From the NCBI RefSeq assembly GCF_020379485.1, contig NC_063439.1:19902098-19966097 (forward strand): 64,000 nucleotides of DNA, read 5' to 3'. The notes below the pieces were generated by a model. The model searched no databases and was not told the DNA's origin. It saw nothing but the letters and a program-made list of their open reading frames with translations. A program made the translations under genes and the position numbers. How positions within the stretch are numbered: the first letter of the stretch is position 1; each line of letters opens with the position of its first letter. Shown in pieces: positions 11,074 through 21,861 of this stretch. Source of the stretch: Brassica napus. Lineage: Eukaryota; Streptophyta; Magnoliopsida; Brassicales; Brassicaceae.

Positions 11074-12414
11074 CTAGATTTTGACCCGTGCAACCGCACG
11101 GGTGTTTGTTTTCACTTTTATATACATAAATTATTATTTTAGAACATAAGTGGTATATATTTTAATTGTTAATCATATATTTAAATATTTATATAACTAT
11201 TTCAAATACAATAATTTTATAATTTACATGTTATAATTAATTAATTGTTTAAACCTTATGTATTTGCCACTTCTTATTATATATTTATCTTATTGTATTT
11301 GCATTTAGTTATTAAGCAAATTAATATATTCATGAGAAAATATATTTAAAAAATATTTTGTATTTAATTTATGCTAAATTCTGACCCGTATTTCGAAACT
11401 GAATTTCTTTTTACCAATATTTTTATGCTTATTCATTATAGATAATTTATTATTATATATATAAAAGTGTAAGATATGTTAATTTTTAGACATGTATTAT
11501 ATAGTTTTTTAATTTTAAGCCGTTCTATCATCATATTATATTTTAAATAAATAGTTTATATTTATGGATATAAAATTTATAAAATTTTCAATTGAATATA
11601 ATTTTATCATATTTATTTTAGTATGATAATTATATTTTAACATGATCATGACTATAAAAGTAGATAAAATAGGATATATTTTATTTATTTTCATTTCTAA
11701 ATGATAACTTAAAATACATTAAGTTATTGTTTAAATATTTTTACACAGATTTATTAGAATTTTTAAAATATAATATATAAATATATATTATATTTAAAAT
11801 GAAAATATATTATGATTAAAGTAGTTATAAAGATTTTATATTATTAATTTTAAAGAAATACATGTTAATTTTTATACATGTATTATATAGTTTGATAATG
11901 TTAACCAATCTTACCAACATATTAAATTTTATTTGTGAACATAAATATTTTATAATTACGAAAATAAAATATATAAATATATAAATTTAATACAATTGTA
12001 TTATATTTAGCTCAATATAATAATTTTATTTTAATTGATGATTGATTATGATTGTATAATAAATAAAATATTATAGATTTTTTATTTTTCATTTTATATA
12101 ACTGAATATATTAATGTATAATAATATTTTAAACTAATTTCAAAATTAGTGAAAATATTTAAATATTATTTCAAAAATGAAGATCTTGTAAAAATCTTTT
12201 TAAACGGATTTGTTAGAATTTTAAAATAAATATATTTATATTTAAAATGAAAAGATATCAAAAGATATTATGATTAAAATATTTTAAAAATTCTATTTAT
12301 TATCAGTCTGAATTAAAATGTAGTATGAATTTCTATGAATAGGCCTATTAGGTCCATTTTTAAAAAAAAATCACACATGAATCAAGGTTGTGACTTCTGT
12401 TTTAATATATAAGA
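11074..12414 (-). mobile_element. Non-autonomous Helitron, both ends recognised
   Basis: On the minus strand the element begins TCTTATATATTAAAACAGAAG at 12414 and ends with a hairpin CCCGTGC-GGTT-GCACGGG followed by TCAAAAT and CTAG (11077-11074). It sits between a host A and a host T, the Helitron target preference. The 1341-bp interior is very AT-rich and lacks a Rep/helicase frame, so it depends on an autonomous partner. There is no target duplication and no terminal inverted repeats, as expected for rolling-circle elements. Confidence 0.85.
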
Positions 12415-13120
12415 TATATATATAAATAATATTAATCATCAAATTATTTAACATTTATTTGAGAAATAATTTTATATGTTTTAATAAAACATTTATAATT
12501 TATTTTTTTATGTGGAATGAAATAATAATACATGAGTATATAATATTTAAAGTTTGCATGTCACATTTTAATAAATCTATTAAATTTTATAGTAAAATTT
12601 AATTAAACAATATTTTGGTTAGAGAATAATGGCAAGTTTGGTTAGAGAATAATCTAACAAAATAAATGATTTATAGTTAATTAATAATAGTTATTAAATT
12701 GGTGTCATAAATTGTAATTATTATGATGAATGAATTACTATTTTTAAAAATACTTGATTTGAATTGGAAATAAATGAGAATCCTAAGTAAATGGTAGATT
12801 TAAGTGATTTCCTTAAATTTATAGGCTGGCTCATAAATATAGGAAGTAGTTTGTACACTAACTCAACAGAATATTCCGTAAATTTAGAGTTTTTGTTAAT
12901 GTGTTTTTTTCGAAATACAAAAGATAATTGATTTTTTTGCGGTTAAATAGTAGGTAACAGATTATCTGATTCGGAAATATTTAAGAATCTGATTTGAATG
13001 AACGTATGCTAAGAGTATAACAAAAATATAACATGGTTTTTGATTCATAAAAAAGCACATGAACATTTTTAGCAAAAAAAAATAAAGCACATGAACACTT
13101 GTTTATGATTTTGACGCCAG
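12415..13120. other. AT-rich intergenic, nothing recognised
   Basis: No open frame, RNA gene or bounded repeat could be supported between the Helitron 5' end and the exon-like segments. Confidence 0.5.
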
Positions 13121-13418
13121 AGTGATATGAATGAACGTGTAGCTTACGAATTAGAAAAATTGTAAGTACTTTGAATAATAAAATTCTTTAAACATTTATT
13201 TCTTTTGGTACATGTTAGAGCAGCTATTGAGCTACTGGTGAGGATGAAACGAAAACAAACTTTAGGTGAGTAATTTTATGGGAGCAATTAAAAATGTTTT
13301 CTATGTCATTCATTACTTTCATGTATTATGCTTACTTATTTTACGGTTTAATGACTTGATGTAATGTCTAGCTTCCCAACTGGTAGACGGTTCCTTTTCC
13401 CCCAGATTAACGAAGAAG
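13121..13418 (+). pseudogene. Possible gene remnant: three in-phase small exons, product not recognised
   Basis: Segments 13121-13161, 13219-13265 and 13372-13418 are bounded by plausible splice signals: acceptors CGCCAG, ATGTTAG and TGTCTAG; donors GTAAGT, GTGAGT and GTAGAA. When joined they give one open reading of about 45 residues, starting S-D-M-N-E-R-V-A-Y-E-L-E-K-L and ending with F-S-P-R-L-T-K-K. The middle part is basic and helix-prone. The intervening introns are short and AT-rich, as in Brassicaceae genes. I do not recognise the protein. A short further exon is conceivable at 13585-13615 but weaker. It may be a decayed gene or a captured fragment, or a chance arrangement. Confidence 0.3.
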
Positions 13419-13766
13419 GTAGAAGCCAAGTTTTTATTTTGTATTCGTTTTCGAAAATTAGTTATTAATATAAAAAAGACAATGATTAATGTTAGAGTTA
13501 TTTAATACTTCAGTGGCATTTCATTATAAATAATTACAAGTTAAAAGAGTGAATTTATAGTTGTATTTGTGTTTTAATAATATAGATGTGAGCCATTATT
13601 ACCAAGAAAAATAAGGTAATGTCTAGAGCAGAACTTACCCAAAAAATTGAATGTTCGTGATTTCATCATTCACCTATCACAAGACCAGGGGCGAAGCCAA
13701 CCATACATTATGGAGACCTGTGCACACGTGATTATTATATATAGTTTAAATTTCACTTAACAAAAC

Positions 13767-14220
13767 TGTGAAAGAATCTAGCTCGATCTTGGTTGTTCTC
13801 TCTCAATCTCTCTCAATACTCTCGTGTGTTTAACTCTCTATCTCTCGTGTGTAGGTCGCGACTCCGAATCACGATCAAGCAAAGCAAACGTAAACGAAAG
13901 CAAGAAAAGAGACGACACAAGCAACGTTTTAGAGTTCCCCTTCACACCGGGTACATCTCCTTCAGGATCGGAATCTGGTAATCCACTAGATCAGTGTTTA
14001 CAGAAGCTTTCTCTCTCTACGAGCTACAATGGCACTCTCTCACTAGCTGAAGAAGAAAGAGTTTGTTATAGAGATAATTATCCTCTGTTTCTCGTCTCAC
14101 TCTTATACAAGAGCTAGACTTTTGGGCCTCAGTTAATCTACTCCGCGGCCCAGCTTCTGTCTTCCCGAGTTTCACTTATCATAAGCCCATTGGGCTCATA
14201 AGTCGAATACCAACTTCACA
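13767..14220 (-). repeat. 3' LTR of the Copia element
   Basis: 454 bp, TG...CA ends, nearly identical to 18775-19228. Pyrimidine-rich CTCTCTCAATCT tracts near the outer end. Open frames inside it are not genes: the longer one (97 codons here) is cut short in the other LTR by a single T-to-G change. Confidence 0.97.
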
Positions 14221-14231
14221 TTCTCCACCTT
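14221..14231 (-). other. Polypurine tract
   Basis: On the minus strand AAGGTGGAGAA directly precedes the 3' LTR, the position used to prime plus-strand DNA synthesis. Confidence 0.75.
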
Positions 14232-14458
14232 GGTATCGACTTCTCCTTCAGTCGAAACTCCATGTCTGAAAGTCACCGTGAGCTTGTCTTCTCTTGACCA
14301 GTCACCGCCGTGTCTTTCAATCTGATCCCGGTACCTCAACCCTTGCATATTCACACGGGTTCTGCTGAATCTTCTGATTCCCACATCTCTCTGACTTCCA
14401 AGACGAGATTCAATTGCAGTCACCTTCTCAGTTCCAAAGATGACTGTTGCCGATCTTC

Positions 14459-16216
14459 TCAGGTTTCGATGACCTTCAGCTTAGCCAAACAACCATCAAA
14501 TTTCTCTCCAGGTAACGCTTTAGTTAACATATCCGCCGGATTCACCAAAGTATGAATCTTAAGAACATTCACCACTCCATTAGCGATAACTTCTCTGATG
14601 AAATTGTATTTAGTCGCAATGTGCTTGGTCTTTTCTCTGTAGACGAAGTTCTTGGCTAGATAGATAGCCCTTTGCGAGTCACAGTGAATCTCAAACACCT
14701 CGTCACTTAGCTTCAATTCTTTACATATGCCTTTTAACCATATGCCTTCACGGACTGCGTCTGATAACGCCATATACTCTGCTTCTGTTGTTGACAGGGC
14801 CACAACCTTTTGAAGCGACGATCTCCAACTCACTGTATTACCTCCCACCGTGTAGACGTATCCGGTAGTTGACCTGCTCTTGTCTAAGTCTGACGCATAG
14901 TCTGAGTCGCAGTAGCCCCTCACCTTGAAGTCAGACCCTCTTGTAAAAGTTAAGTTTATCCCAAGAGCTCCTTTTATATATCTCATAATCCATTTCACTG
15001 CTAACCAATGCTCTTTTCCCGGTTTGCTCATGTATCTGCAGACTAAACCTACTGCATACGCCAAGTCTGGCCTTGATCCTACCATTGCGTACATCAAGCT
15101 GCCCACAGCACTGAAGTACGGTACCTTCCTCATTTCTTCTTCCTGCTCACGTTCCTGATCTTTAGTTAAGGCTTGTAATTTGATCTGTGATCCGAGCGGT
15201 GTACTCACTGCTCTGCACTCGCTCATACCAAACGTCTTTAGAACTTTGGTTAGGTAGTCACTTTGTGAAAGCATCAATGTCTGTCTTCTCTTGTCTCGTA
15301 TGATATCCATGCCTAGAATTCTCCTAGCTGCCCCTAGATCCTTCATCTCGAACTCTGCACTGAGCTGATCCTTCAGCCTCTGAATAATACTTCCTTCCCT
15401 AGACGCAATCAACATGTCGTCTACGTAGAGCAATAGATAGACCATGTTCTCAACTCTTGACCCTTTTAGGTACACGCACGGGTCATATTCACTTCTGGTA
15501 TACCCATTCTTTATCATGAATGTGTGGAACCTGTGATTCCACTCCCTCGGAGATTGCTTGAGTCCATATAGGGATTTCTTTAACAAGCACACCATGTTCT
15601 CCTTTCCTTTCTGTATATATCCCTCAGGTTGTTCCATGAACACTTTCTCCTTCAATATTCCATGGAGAAAAGCTGTTTTAACGTCAAGCTGTTCCAACTC
15701 CAAGTCATAGTTTACTACTGCTGATAGGAGAAGCCTGATTGATACGTGCTTGACGACTGGGGCGAAGATTTCATTGTAGTCTACACCTTCTGTTTGCGCA
15801 TAACCCTTCGCAACCAACCTCGATTTATGTCTTGGTTTTTCAACTCCCGGTATTCCTGGTTTGAGTTTATGTATCCATCTGCACCCGATGACCTTGTGAT
15901 CTTTAGGCCTTTCGACATAATCCCACGTGTGGTTCTTCCTCAAAGAGTCCATCTCTTCATCTGAAGCTGCATTCCACAGCCTCCAATCCTTGCTTTCCAT
16001 TGCTTCTTTGTAGTTTCTAGGTTCTTCTTCTTCTAAGTCTTCTGCACTAGCCAAAGCATAGGCTATAAGGTCAGCATCTTCAAACCTTGAGGGTGGCCTT
16101 ATTGTGCGGCGTTCTCTGTCCCTTGCTAAGACGTAGCTCCCTAAGTCTTCTATCTGAGTCGAATCATCATCCTCATCAGTGTCACTTCCTGAGTCTTCTA
16201 CCTCTTCTGTTGACAT
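14459..16216 (-). pseudogene. Copia reverse transcriptase and RNase H region of the broken pol frame
   Basis: 585-codon open stretch counted from an internal Met. It contains the RVT_2-type reverse transcriptase: QLDVKTAFLHG (Asp at about 178) and the catalytic YVDD box at about 265-268. RNase H follows with CDSDYASD (437), STTEAEYMA (478-480) and HCDSQ (513), so all catalytic acidic residues remain. The same frame continues upstream past 16216 but is interrupted by TGA at 16328-16330, so this block is cut from the integrase part. Enzymatic motifs are intact, but translation as part of one polyprotein is not possible without readthrough. Confidence 0.93.
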
Positions 16217-16647
16217 CTCTCCTGAAGATTCTCCAGTTTCTTTTGAAACCTTCGAGACTGCTCCACCTGAGTTTGAGTCCTCTCCTTCGACTTCTACTAG
16301 AACGCTTTTGAATGAGACTTTCTTCTTTCATTTACTCTTCGCAGTTTCTTCAGGTGTTCTATCAATGTCCTCATCCTTTTTCATATCTTTGAAGAAGTTT
16401 TGCTCGTTGAAGATAACATTCTTACTTACTACTATCTTCTCCTCTTCAACGAGCCATACTCTATAGCCCTTAGTTCCATCTTCATAGCCCAAGAACACTC
16501 CTTTAGTAGCTCTAGCACTCGTTTTCTCCCTTACTTGATGAACATATGCAACGCATCCAAAGCTCCTTAGATGATCATAAGAAATTGACCTCCCTGACCA
16601 TTTGACTTCTGGAATCTCGAACCCGATAGAAGAGTTTGGAGATCTGT
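16217..16647 (-). pseudogene. Copia integrase C-terminal region, frame-broken
   Basis: A minus-strand frame from about 16650 reads I-N-R-S-P-N-S-S-I-G-F-E-I-P-E-V-K-W, then HLRSFGCVAYVHQV and YRVWLVEEE, typical of the integrase C-terminal extension before the reverse transcriptase. It is out of frame with the integrase core because roughly 20 codons and a frame register are missing at 16648. TGA at 16328-16330 ends it. Confidence 0.85.
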
Positions 16648-17439
16648 TTATGTCTCGTGTAACATAGACCTCACTTTATCCATTACACTTCTGTTCATAC
16701 GCTCGGAGACTCCATTCTGTTGGGGCGTATAAGGGCATGTTTTGTGCCTCTTAATGCCCGAGTCTCTGCACAGCTTGTCCATGCTCTGGTTACAAAACTC
16801 CAGGCCGTTGTCAGTTCTGAGATATTTTATCTTTTTCCCAGTTTGATTTTCTACTAGTAGCTTCCACTCGGAGAATCGTTGAAACACTTCATCCTTAGTC
16901 TTTAAGAAGTAGATCCACACCTTCTTAGAAAAATCGTCAATGAAAGTTAGGAAATAATGAGCCCCCGATAAACTTGAGACCGTGCTTGGAGAACCCCAAA
17001 GATCTGAGTGTATATACTCAAGCACTCCCTTTGATGTATGTTTCGCTCTTGGGAACTTCTGTCGATGCGATTTTCCCATTGTGCAAGCTTCGCAAAACCC
17101 CAAGCTTCCTACTTCTTCCTTGTTTAAGTATCCTTTCTTGACCAGTGTTTCCATTGATCGAATATTCATGTGCCCCAACCGTGAGTGCCACTTCTTAGTG
17201 TGATCAATTACTGCCTCAAAAGAATTTGCTTCTGCTGGTTTTACAATTCCTTGAAGATAATACAGACCATTTGCGTATTTTCCTGTCAAGACCTTCGTAG
17301 TTCCTAAGTAGAACTCAACTAGATAGTCTCTTCCTGTGTAGGTGCACCCTGTCTGTTGTAGTTGTCCATAGGAAATGAGATTCCTTCCCATCTCTGGCAC
17401 ATATCGCACGTTGCTTAGTAATTGTTGAACCGTTTGCAT
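16648..17439 (-). pseudogene. Copia GAG-pre-integrase and integrase core
   Basis: 263-codon open stretch. Pre-integrase zinc finger: H85, H90, C116 and C119 (HSRLGH...CEAC). Catalytic core D145 (HSDLWG), D210 (RTDNGLEF) and E246 (GVSERMNR), with DD35E spacing. It ends at a stop just after RSMLHET, where family members normally continue; a small deletion and frame change are inferred. Upstream it overlaps the protease frame because of a single-base-type frameshift near 17420. Confidence 0.93.
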
Positions 17440-17806
17440 TTAGGATCTTTATCTTCCCTTTTCCCCTAACCACGCAGTGAGAATTGTTTCCCATCATTAC
17501 TTTTCCTCCTTCAAATTCTTCGAAGTCAGATAACACCTCTCTTCTGGGTGTTATATGGAATGTGCAGCCTGAGTCTAGCACCCAGTCATCTTCAGAAACT
17601 ATCAGGCTCGCTGTTAGGGCCACAGGACCAGGTAGTCTAGATGCAATGTTTGCTGCGTCTTGTTGGTTGTTTTGGTGGAAACCTCTCTTTCTGTCTGGAC
17701 AATCTCGTTTCCAGTGGGTCACACTCCCACATATCCAACAAGCTTTCTCTGATTTTGTGCTGGACCTCCCTCTAGACTTTGATCTGTATCTACCCTTGCC
17801 TTTGTT
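17420..17806 (-). pseudogene. Copia Gag zinc knuckle and aspartic protease region
   Basis: Reading from 17806, in the same frame as Gag but after the TAG at 17807-17809, there is a basic linker, then a CCHC knuckle C-x2-C-x4-H-x4-C (CWICGSVTHWKRDC), then the protease motif WVLDSGCTFHIT, where Asp of D-S-G is catalytic. The frame shifts near 17420. Confidence 0.9.
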
Positions 17807-18508
17807 CTAAGGCTTTCCCTTAGCTGTCTCTCCTCGTGTGGATTGCCTTCCTCTTGAATCCACATAAAGCCCTTCGCTTTGTTTCCCTCGAGTCAGCAGT
17901 CCCTTCTGCTTCAGCTCCACCTCCTTTGAGTAAGCCGCAGTCATCACTTCATTTACTGTGAGCGTGTCTTTTCCCGTCCCATATTGGAGTGTGTGAACCA
18001 ATGGCTCATAAGCTGATGGCAGTCCTGAAAGTAGTTGTATTGTCTGATCTTCATCTGTGATGTAGATCTTTATGCTGGCAAGATCTGCTATCAACTTCAA
18101 GAAGGTGTCGACGTTTTCCTCAATTGACTTATCTTCTTCCATCTTAAAGCATGAAAACTTCTTCTTTAGGTAGATCCGGTTAGGTAGTGACTTTGTTTGA
18201 TAGTCACGTTCCAGTGCCTTCCACATCCCTAGTGCAGTCGTCTCGTGCATAATCTTCCTCAGAATCACGTCTGATAGGCACGTGCTGAAGAGACTCCTTA
18301 CTCTCAGATCCTTCTCTGATTTCTTTAAGTCAATCTTCACATCTGCAACTTCAACGGTCTTGGTTGAATCTGATGTGGTAGCTCCTTCCTCCAGGACTGA
18401 GAGTAGTCCTTGGATCTCTAGTTGCGCTAACATCTTGAATTTCCACAATCCAAAATCTCCCTTTCCATCGAACTTAATGACCTCGAACTTTCCCGGCGTT
18501 GGATCCAT
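17807..18508 (-). pseudogene. Copia Gag, terminated early by a nonsense codon
   Basis: 233 codons starting MDPTPGKFEVIKFDGKGDF, with the conserved W in LWKFKM and the YLKKKFSCFKMEE region typical of UBN2-type Copia Gag. The TAG at 17807-17809 separates it from its zinc knuckle, which continues in the same frame. This looks like a point nonsense mutation. Confidence 0.92.
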
Positions 18509-18758
18509 CCTCGTGGTGATTGCTTCTTCTCATGTTTCCTGCAGATAACGAGATACAATACCACAGTAACAATATCCAGAACCTTAAGCGAGATCAAATC
18601 AATATCAGATGCCTCGTTTCTATTCTAATGAGAAAGAAACACTCCCTGAGATTTTGGTTGAGATCTTTCGTAGTACTTTTGACGAATCTCTTTCGCCTCT
18701 TCCCGATCCTTCTGATTTCTTCGAGTTTCTTGATCCTTCCTCTGATCGCACTTGAACC

Positions 18759-18772
18759 GTGCTCTGATACCA
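18759..18772 (-). other. Primer-binding site for initiator tRNA-Met
   Basis: Minus strand TGGTATCAGAGCAC, complementary to the 3' end of initiator methionine tRNA, two bases inside the 5' LTR. This is the usual site in plant Copia elements and fixes the transcription direction. Confidence 0.95.
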
Positions 18773-18774
18773 CT

Positions 18775-19228
18775 TGTGAAAGAATCTAGCTCGATCTTGG
18801 TTGTTCTCTCTCAATCTCTCTCAATACTCTCGTGTGTTTAACTCTCTATCTCTCGTGTGTAGGTCGCGACTCCGAATCACGATCAAGCAAAGCAAACGTA
18901 AACGAAAGCAAGAAAAGAGACGACACAAGCAACGTTTTAGAGTTTCCCTTCACACCGGGTACATCTGCTTCAGGATCGGAACCTGGTAATCCACTAGATC
19001 AGTGTTTACAGAAGCTTTCTCTCTCTACGAGCTACAATGGCACTCTATCACTAGCTGAAGAAGAAAGAGTTTGTTAGAGAGATAATTATCCTATGTTTCT
19101 CGTCTCACTCTTATACAAGAGCTAGACTTTTGGGCCTCAGTGAATCTACTCCGCGGCCCAGCTTCTGTCTTCCCGAGTTTCACTTATCATAAGCCCATTG
19201 GGCTCATAAGTCGAATACCAACTTCACA
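18775..19228 (-). repeat. 5' LTR of the Copia element
   Basis: 454 bp with TG...CA ends, paired with 13767-14220. Seven mismatches counted by eye. Confidence 0.97.
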
Positions 19229-19311
19229 AAAACATAGAAAATTTGTTGGTTCAGATGGAAAAATAAGGTTGTGCACTAGATAAATTGTCTAGCTTCGCCC
19301 TTGCACAAGAC

Positions 19312-20440
19312 TTTAAATATTGCCTTTTGATCATAAATCATAATCCTCCACAAGAAAAGAAAAAAAAAACTAATTCAAACTAGCCAAGAAACTGGAAGTG
19401 AACAAGGATTCATGCTTCTCAGAAACAGAGGAAAACATGAACAGCAACGAGAGATAACAAAAGAGAAGATAGAGAAAAAAGAGAGAGGTCAAGCAAGAGT
19501 AAATAATACACAATTATTGAGAGAATGAGTGCAGTTTTTGCCTATATACTTTCAAAACCAATGGAAAAAAATCTGGACTGAAAAATTTATTTTATAAAAC
19601 GAAAAGCATTTGTGTTTAAAAAAAGACAAAAAAAAAAAAAAAAAAAAAACAAAACGAAAAGCATTTCCCCATGGGAAGCCCATTTTGAGCATTAGTTATT
19701 TATACAACCTTTTTGAGTTTTGAATCTTTTGATTGTGCCGCGGGCAAAATTCTTCCAACCTACTTTTTCTTTACTGTCATGACCATTGTTTAATATTCAT
19801 ATTCATTTTAATTTACTATAAGTTTCCTTTTTTTTTACACATCGTTTGATTTTGAACTAACCATTTTGATTATTTATCAGTTTTTAAACATTATCTGTTT
19901 CAAAAAAAAATTACGTACAAACTTGCAAAAAGTTTTTCCACGAGAAAAAAAAATGGTATAAAGAGAAAATAGTTCATATCTCATATCTGTATTAAATAAA
20001 TGTGGATGTTAATTAAGGATAGCGTATAAGCCCAACAACTGAAGTGAGAACAATTTTCAGAAAATTATGGGATCCACGACAGCTAACCATGCACGCACGA
20101 GATATTTTTTATTAACAACCACGCGCTTATTATAAAGTGCGTGCGCTCACACTACCATATGACTATGTGGTAATATTGTTTTTATTGAAAAAAAGAACTA
20201 TTATTTCTTTCCTCATAAAAACAAAGGTTAATTTTTCAAATAACTAATTTTAGACGCAAAATGAAAATCATAGCTATGATTTTAACATTATTAAGTCAAT
20301 AATATTTTTTCCCAAGTCTCATCCGGTTTTATCATTTTTTATAACAATTTTTTTGTGAAAAAAATAAATGATAATGTTGATGGTAAAAAAACATATGAAC
20401 CAAAAAAATCAAGAATGTAGCCGGTTAGAAAATCAAAGAT
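19312..20440. other. Intergenic with promoter-like stretch on the minus strand
   Basis: On the minus strand AAAGTATATAGGC (about 19550) is followed by a CT-rich leader and a 22-codon frame (19438-19370). A run of about 22 A residues lies at 19629-19650. No established gene was recognised. Confidence 0.3.
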
Positions 20441-20454
20441 CCTCAACAATGGAG

Positions 20455-21600
20455 TATGTACCGCGGTGGTTACCACAACGACAATGACGTAAGATGTGGT
20501 GGTGGTGATTACAACAACGGTGGTGGAAACTATGTAGTCATGGTTATGGATAATGAAGCGGTTGCATGTACATAAAAATGGTGATCTTTTATAACAAAGA
20601 TTACTACGTTTGTGGCGGAGCTCGTGGTGATCACCGACATAATTAATGTAGATTGAAGAAAGAGACTATATAAATAGAATGGAACATATTAAATAGTCTA
20701 GTACATATTGTTTAAATTTTGAAATGTCTATGATTGTAAAGAAAGAGGTAATGTTTATCCCAACGTCAACCCAAAATTTCTATAAACTAAACCCAAAACA
20801 CTAATCACTAAACCCTAAAAATAAAAATAAACCATAACTCAACTATCAAAATATGCACATAGTACATAATATGAACAATTATCAAAAACCAACAAAATAG
20901 CATATTACATATTTTTCAAATTTTGAAATGTTTATGATTGCAGTGAAAGAGTTAATGCTTACCCCAATGTTAACTCTAATCTTCCATAAACTAAACCCAA
21001 AACATTAATCACTAAAACCTAAAAAAATATAAACCCTAACTAAAATATCAAAATATGCACATTAACATAATATGAACTAGTGTCAAAATACAATAGTAAC
21101 AAACACATTAGCATAATACATATTGTTCAAATTTTGAAATGTCTATGATTGTAGGGAAAAATGTAATATTTACCCAACGTCAACTCAAACATTTAATAAA
21201 CTAAACTCAAAACACTATTTACTAAACCCTAAAAAAAAATATAAACTCTAGCCCAAATATTAAAATATGCACATAGTACATAATATGACGCATAATTAAA
21301 ATAGAATAGTAACAAGCAAAATATTATACATATTATTCAAATAGCATAGTACAACCGGAAACTTACAGTACAAATGAGTGGTGGTGGTTAAGGCGGAAGA
21401 GGTAGTGACTGATATCAAAGAGATGATGGTTGTTTTGAAAAATGTGATGCCAAAAATATGAAAATGAGGATTACGGATTTGGTTACAAAGAAAAATTTGT
21501 GGTGGTGGTGGTTACATCAATGGTAGCGTTAACTGGAACGGTGATGATGACTACAAAGTAACTGGTGATTGTGGTTTTGGAAGAAACTGTAATGATAGAT
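20455..21600 (+). pseudogene. Relic of a glycine-rich protein, split by a tandem array
   Basis: Plus strand 20459-20575 reads Y-R-G-G-Y-H-N-D-N-D-V-R-C-G-G-G-D-Y-N-N-G-G-G-N-Y. Near 21373-21420 another frame gives S-G-G-G-(stop)-G-G-R-G-S, and near 21497-21600 C-G-G-G-G-Y-I-N-G-S ... G-F-G-R-N. RGG/GGGY repeats suggest a glycine-rich (RGG-box or cell-wall type) protein remnant with stops and frame changes. The two parts are separated by the tandem repeat at 20700-21350. GGT/GGTGG low-complexity sequence alone could mimic this. Confidence 0.35.
20700..21350. repeat. Tandem repeat, about 207-bp unit, ~3 copies
   Basis: The phrase TACATATTGTTYAAATTTTG, followed by GAAATGTCTATGATTG, recurs at about 20702, 20906 and 21117, with a partial start at 21324 (spacings 204-211). 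Each unit contains AAACTAAACYCAAAACAYTA, then an ACCCTAAAAA stretch and ATATGCACAT. Confidence 0.85.
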
Positions 21601-21861
21601 AGATAAAAGCACTATGATAATGGTCATGGTAAAAATGATGTGATATATGTGGATATAGAAGAAATAGTATTAATTAGAAGAGAAAAAGTTATTTCCATAA
21701 GAAAATAAAGCAAAAAATGATAGATAAATAATAAAAGCAATATAATATATATTGTAAAAATGTTAGAGACCTTTTATTTTTTAGTTAGATTCTTAATTAT
21801 AATTTTTTTGAAGGCTAGTGAATGCAATTTCTCTAGAAACAGTTATTGTAGTATATCTTAA

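Larger units (their letters stand above)
13767..19228 (-). mobile_element. Ty1/Copia LTR retrotransposon, full length but coding-defective
   Basis: Two 454-bp LTRs (13767-14220 and 18775-19228) start TGTGAA and end TTCACA. They are flanked by the 5-bp duplication AAAAC (13762-13766 and 19229-19233). The element is transcribed on the minus strand: primer-binding site next to the right LTR, polypurine tract next to the left LTR, and domain order Gag, protease, integrase, reverse transcriptase, RNase H, which defines Copia. Comparing the LTRs by eye I count 7 substitutions in 454 bp (about 1.5%), i.e. a recent insertion, well under a million years at usual plant rates. Four lesions break the polyprotein: an in-frame TAG at 17807-17809, a frameshift near 17420, a small deletion with frameshift at about 16648, and a TGA at 16328-16330. 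Confidence 0.97.
13678..19311. mobile_element. ~150-bp hAT MITE carrying a nested Copia element; includes 8-bp target duplications
   Basis: CACAAGAC occurs at 13678-13685 and again at 19304-19311. Immediately inside are inverted termini CAGGGGCGAAGCCA (from 13686) and, reading from 19303, CAAGGGCGAAGCTA. These fit hAT elements (CAGGGGCGR termini, 8-bp duplication). Subtracting the Copia insertion leaves about 151 bp of MITE (13686-13766 plus 19234-19303). The hAT insertion is therefore older than the Copia insertion. Confidence 0.88.

Noticed and set aside
13793..14117. Open frames in the LTR copies (also 18801-19077)
   Set aside because: They occur at the same place in both LTRs, are rich in repeats and show no protein likeness. 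They are LTR sequence, not genes.
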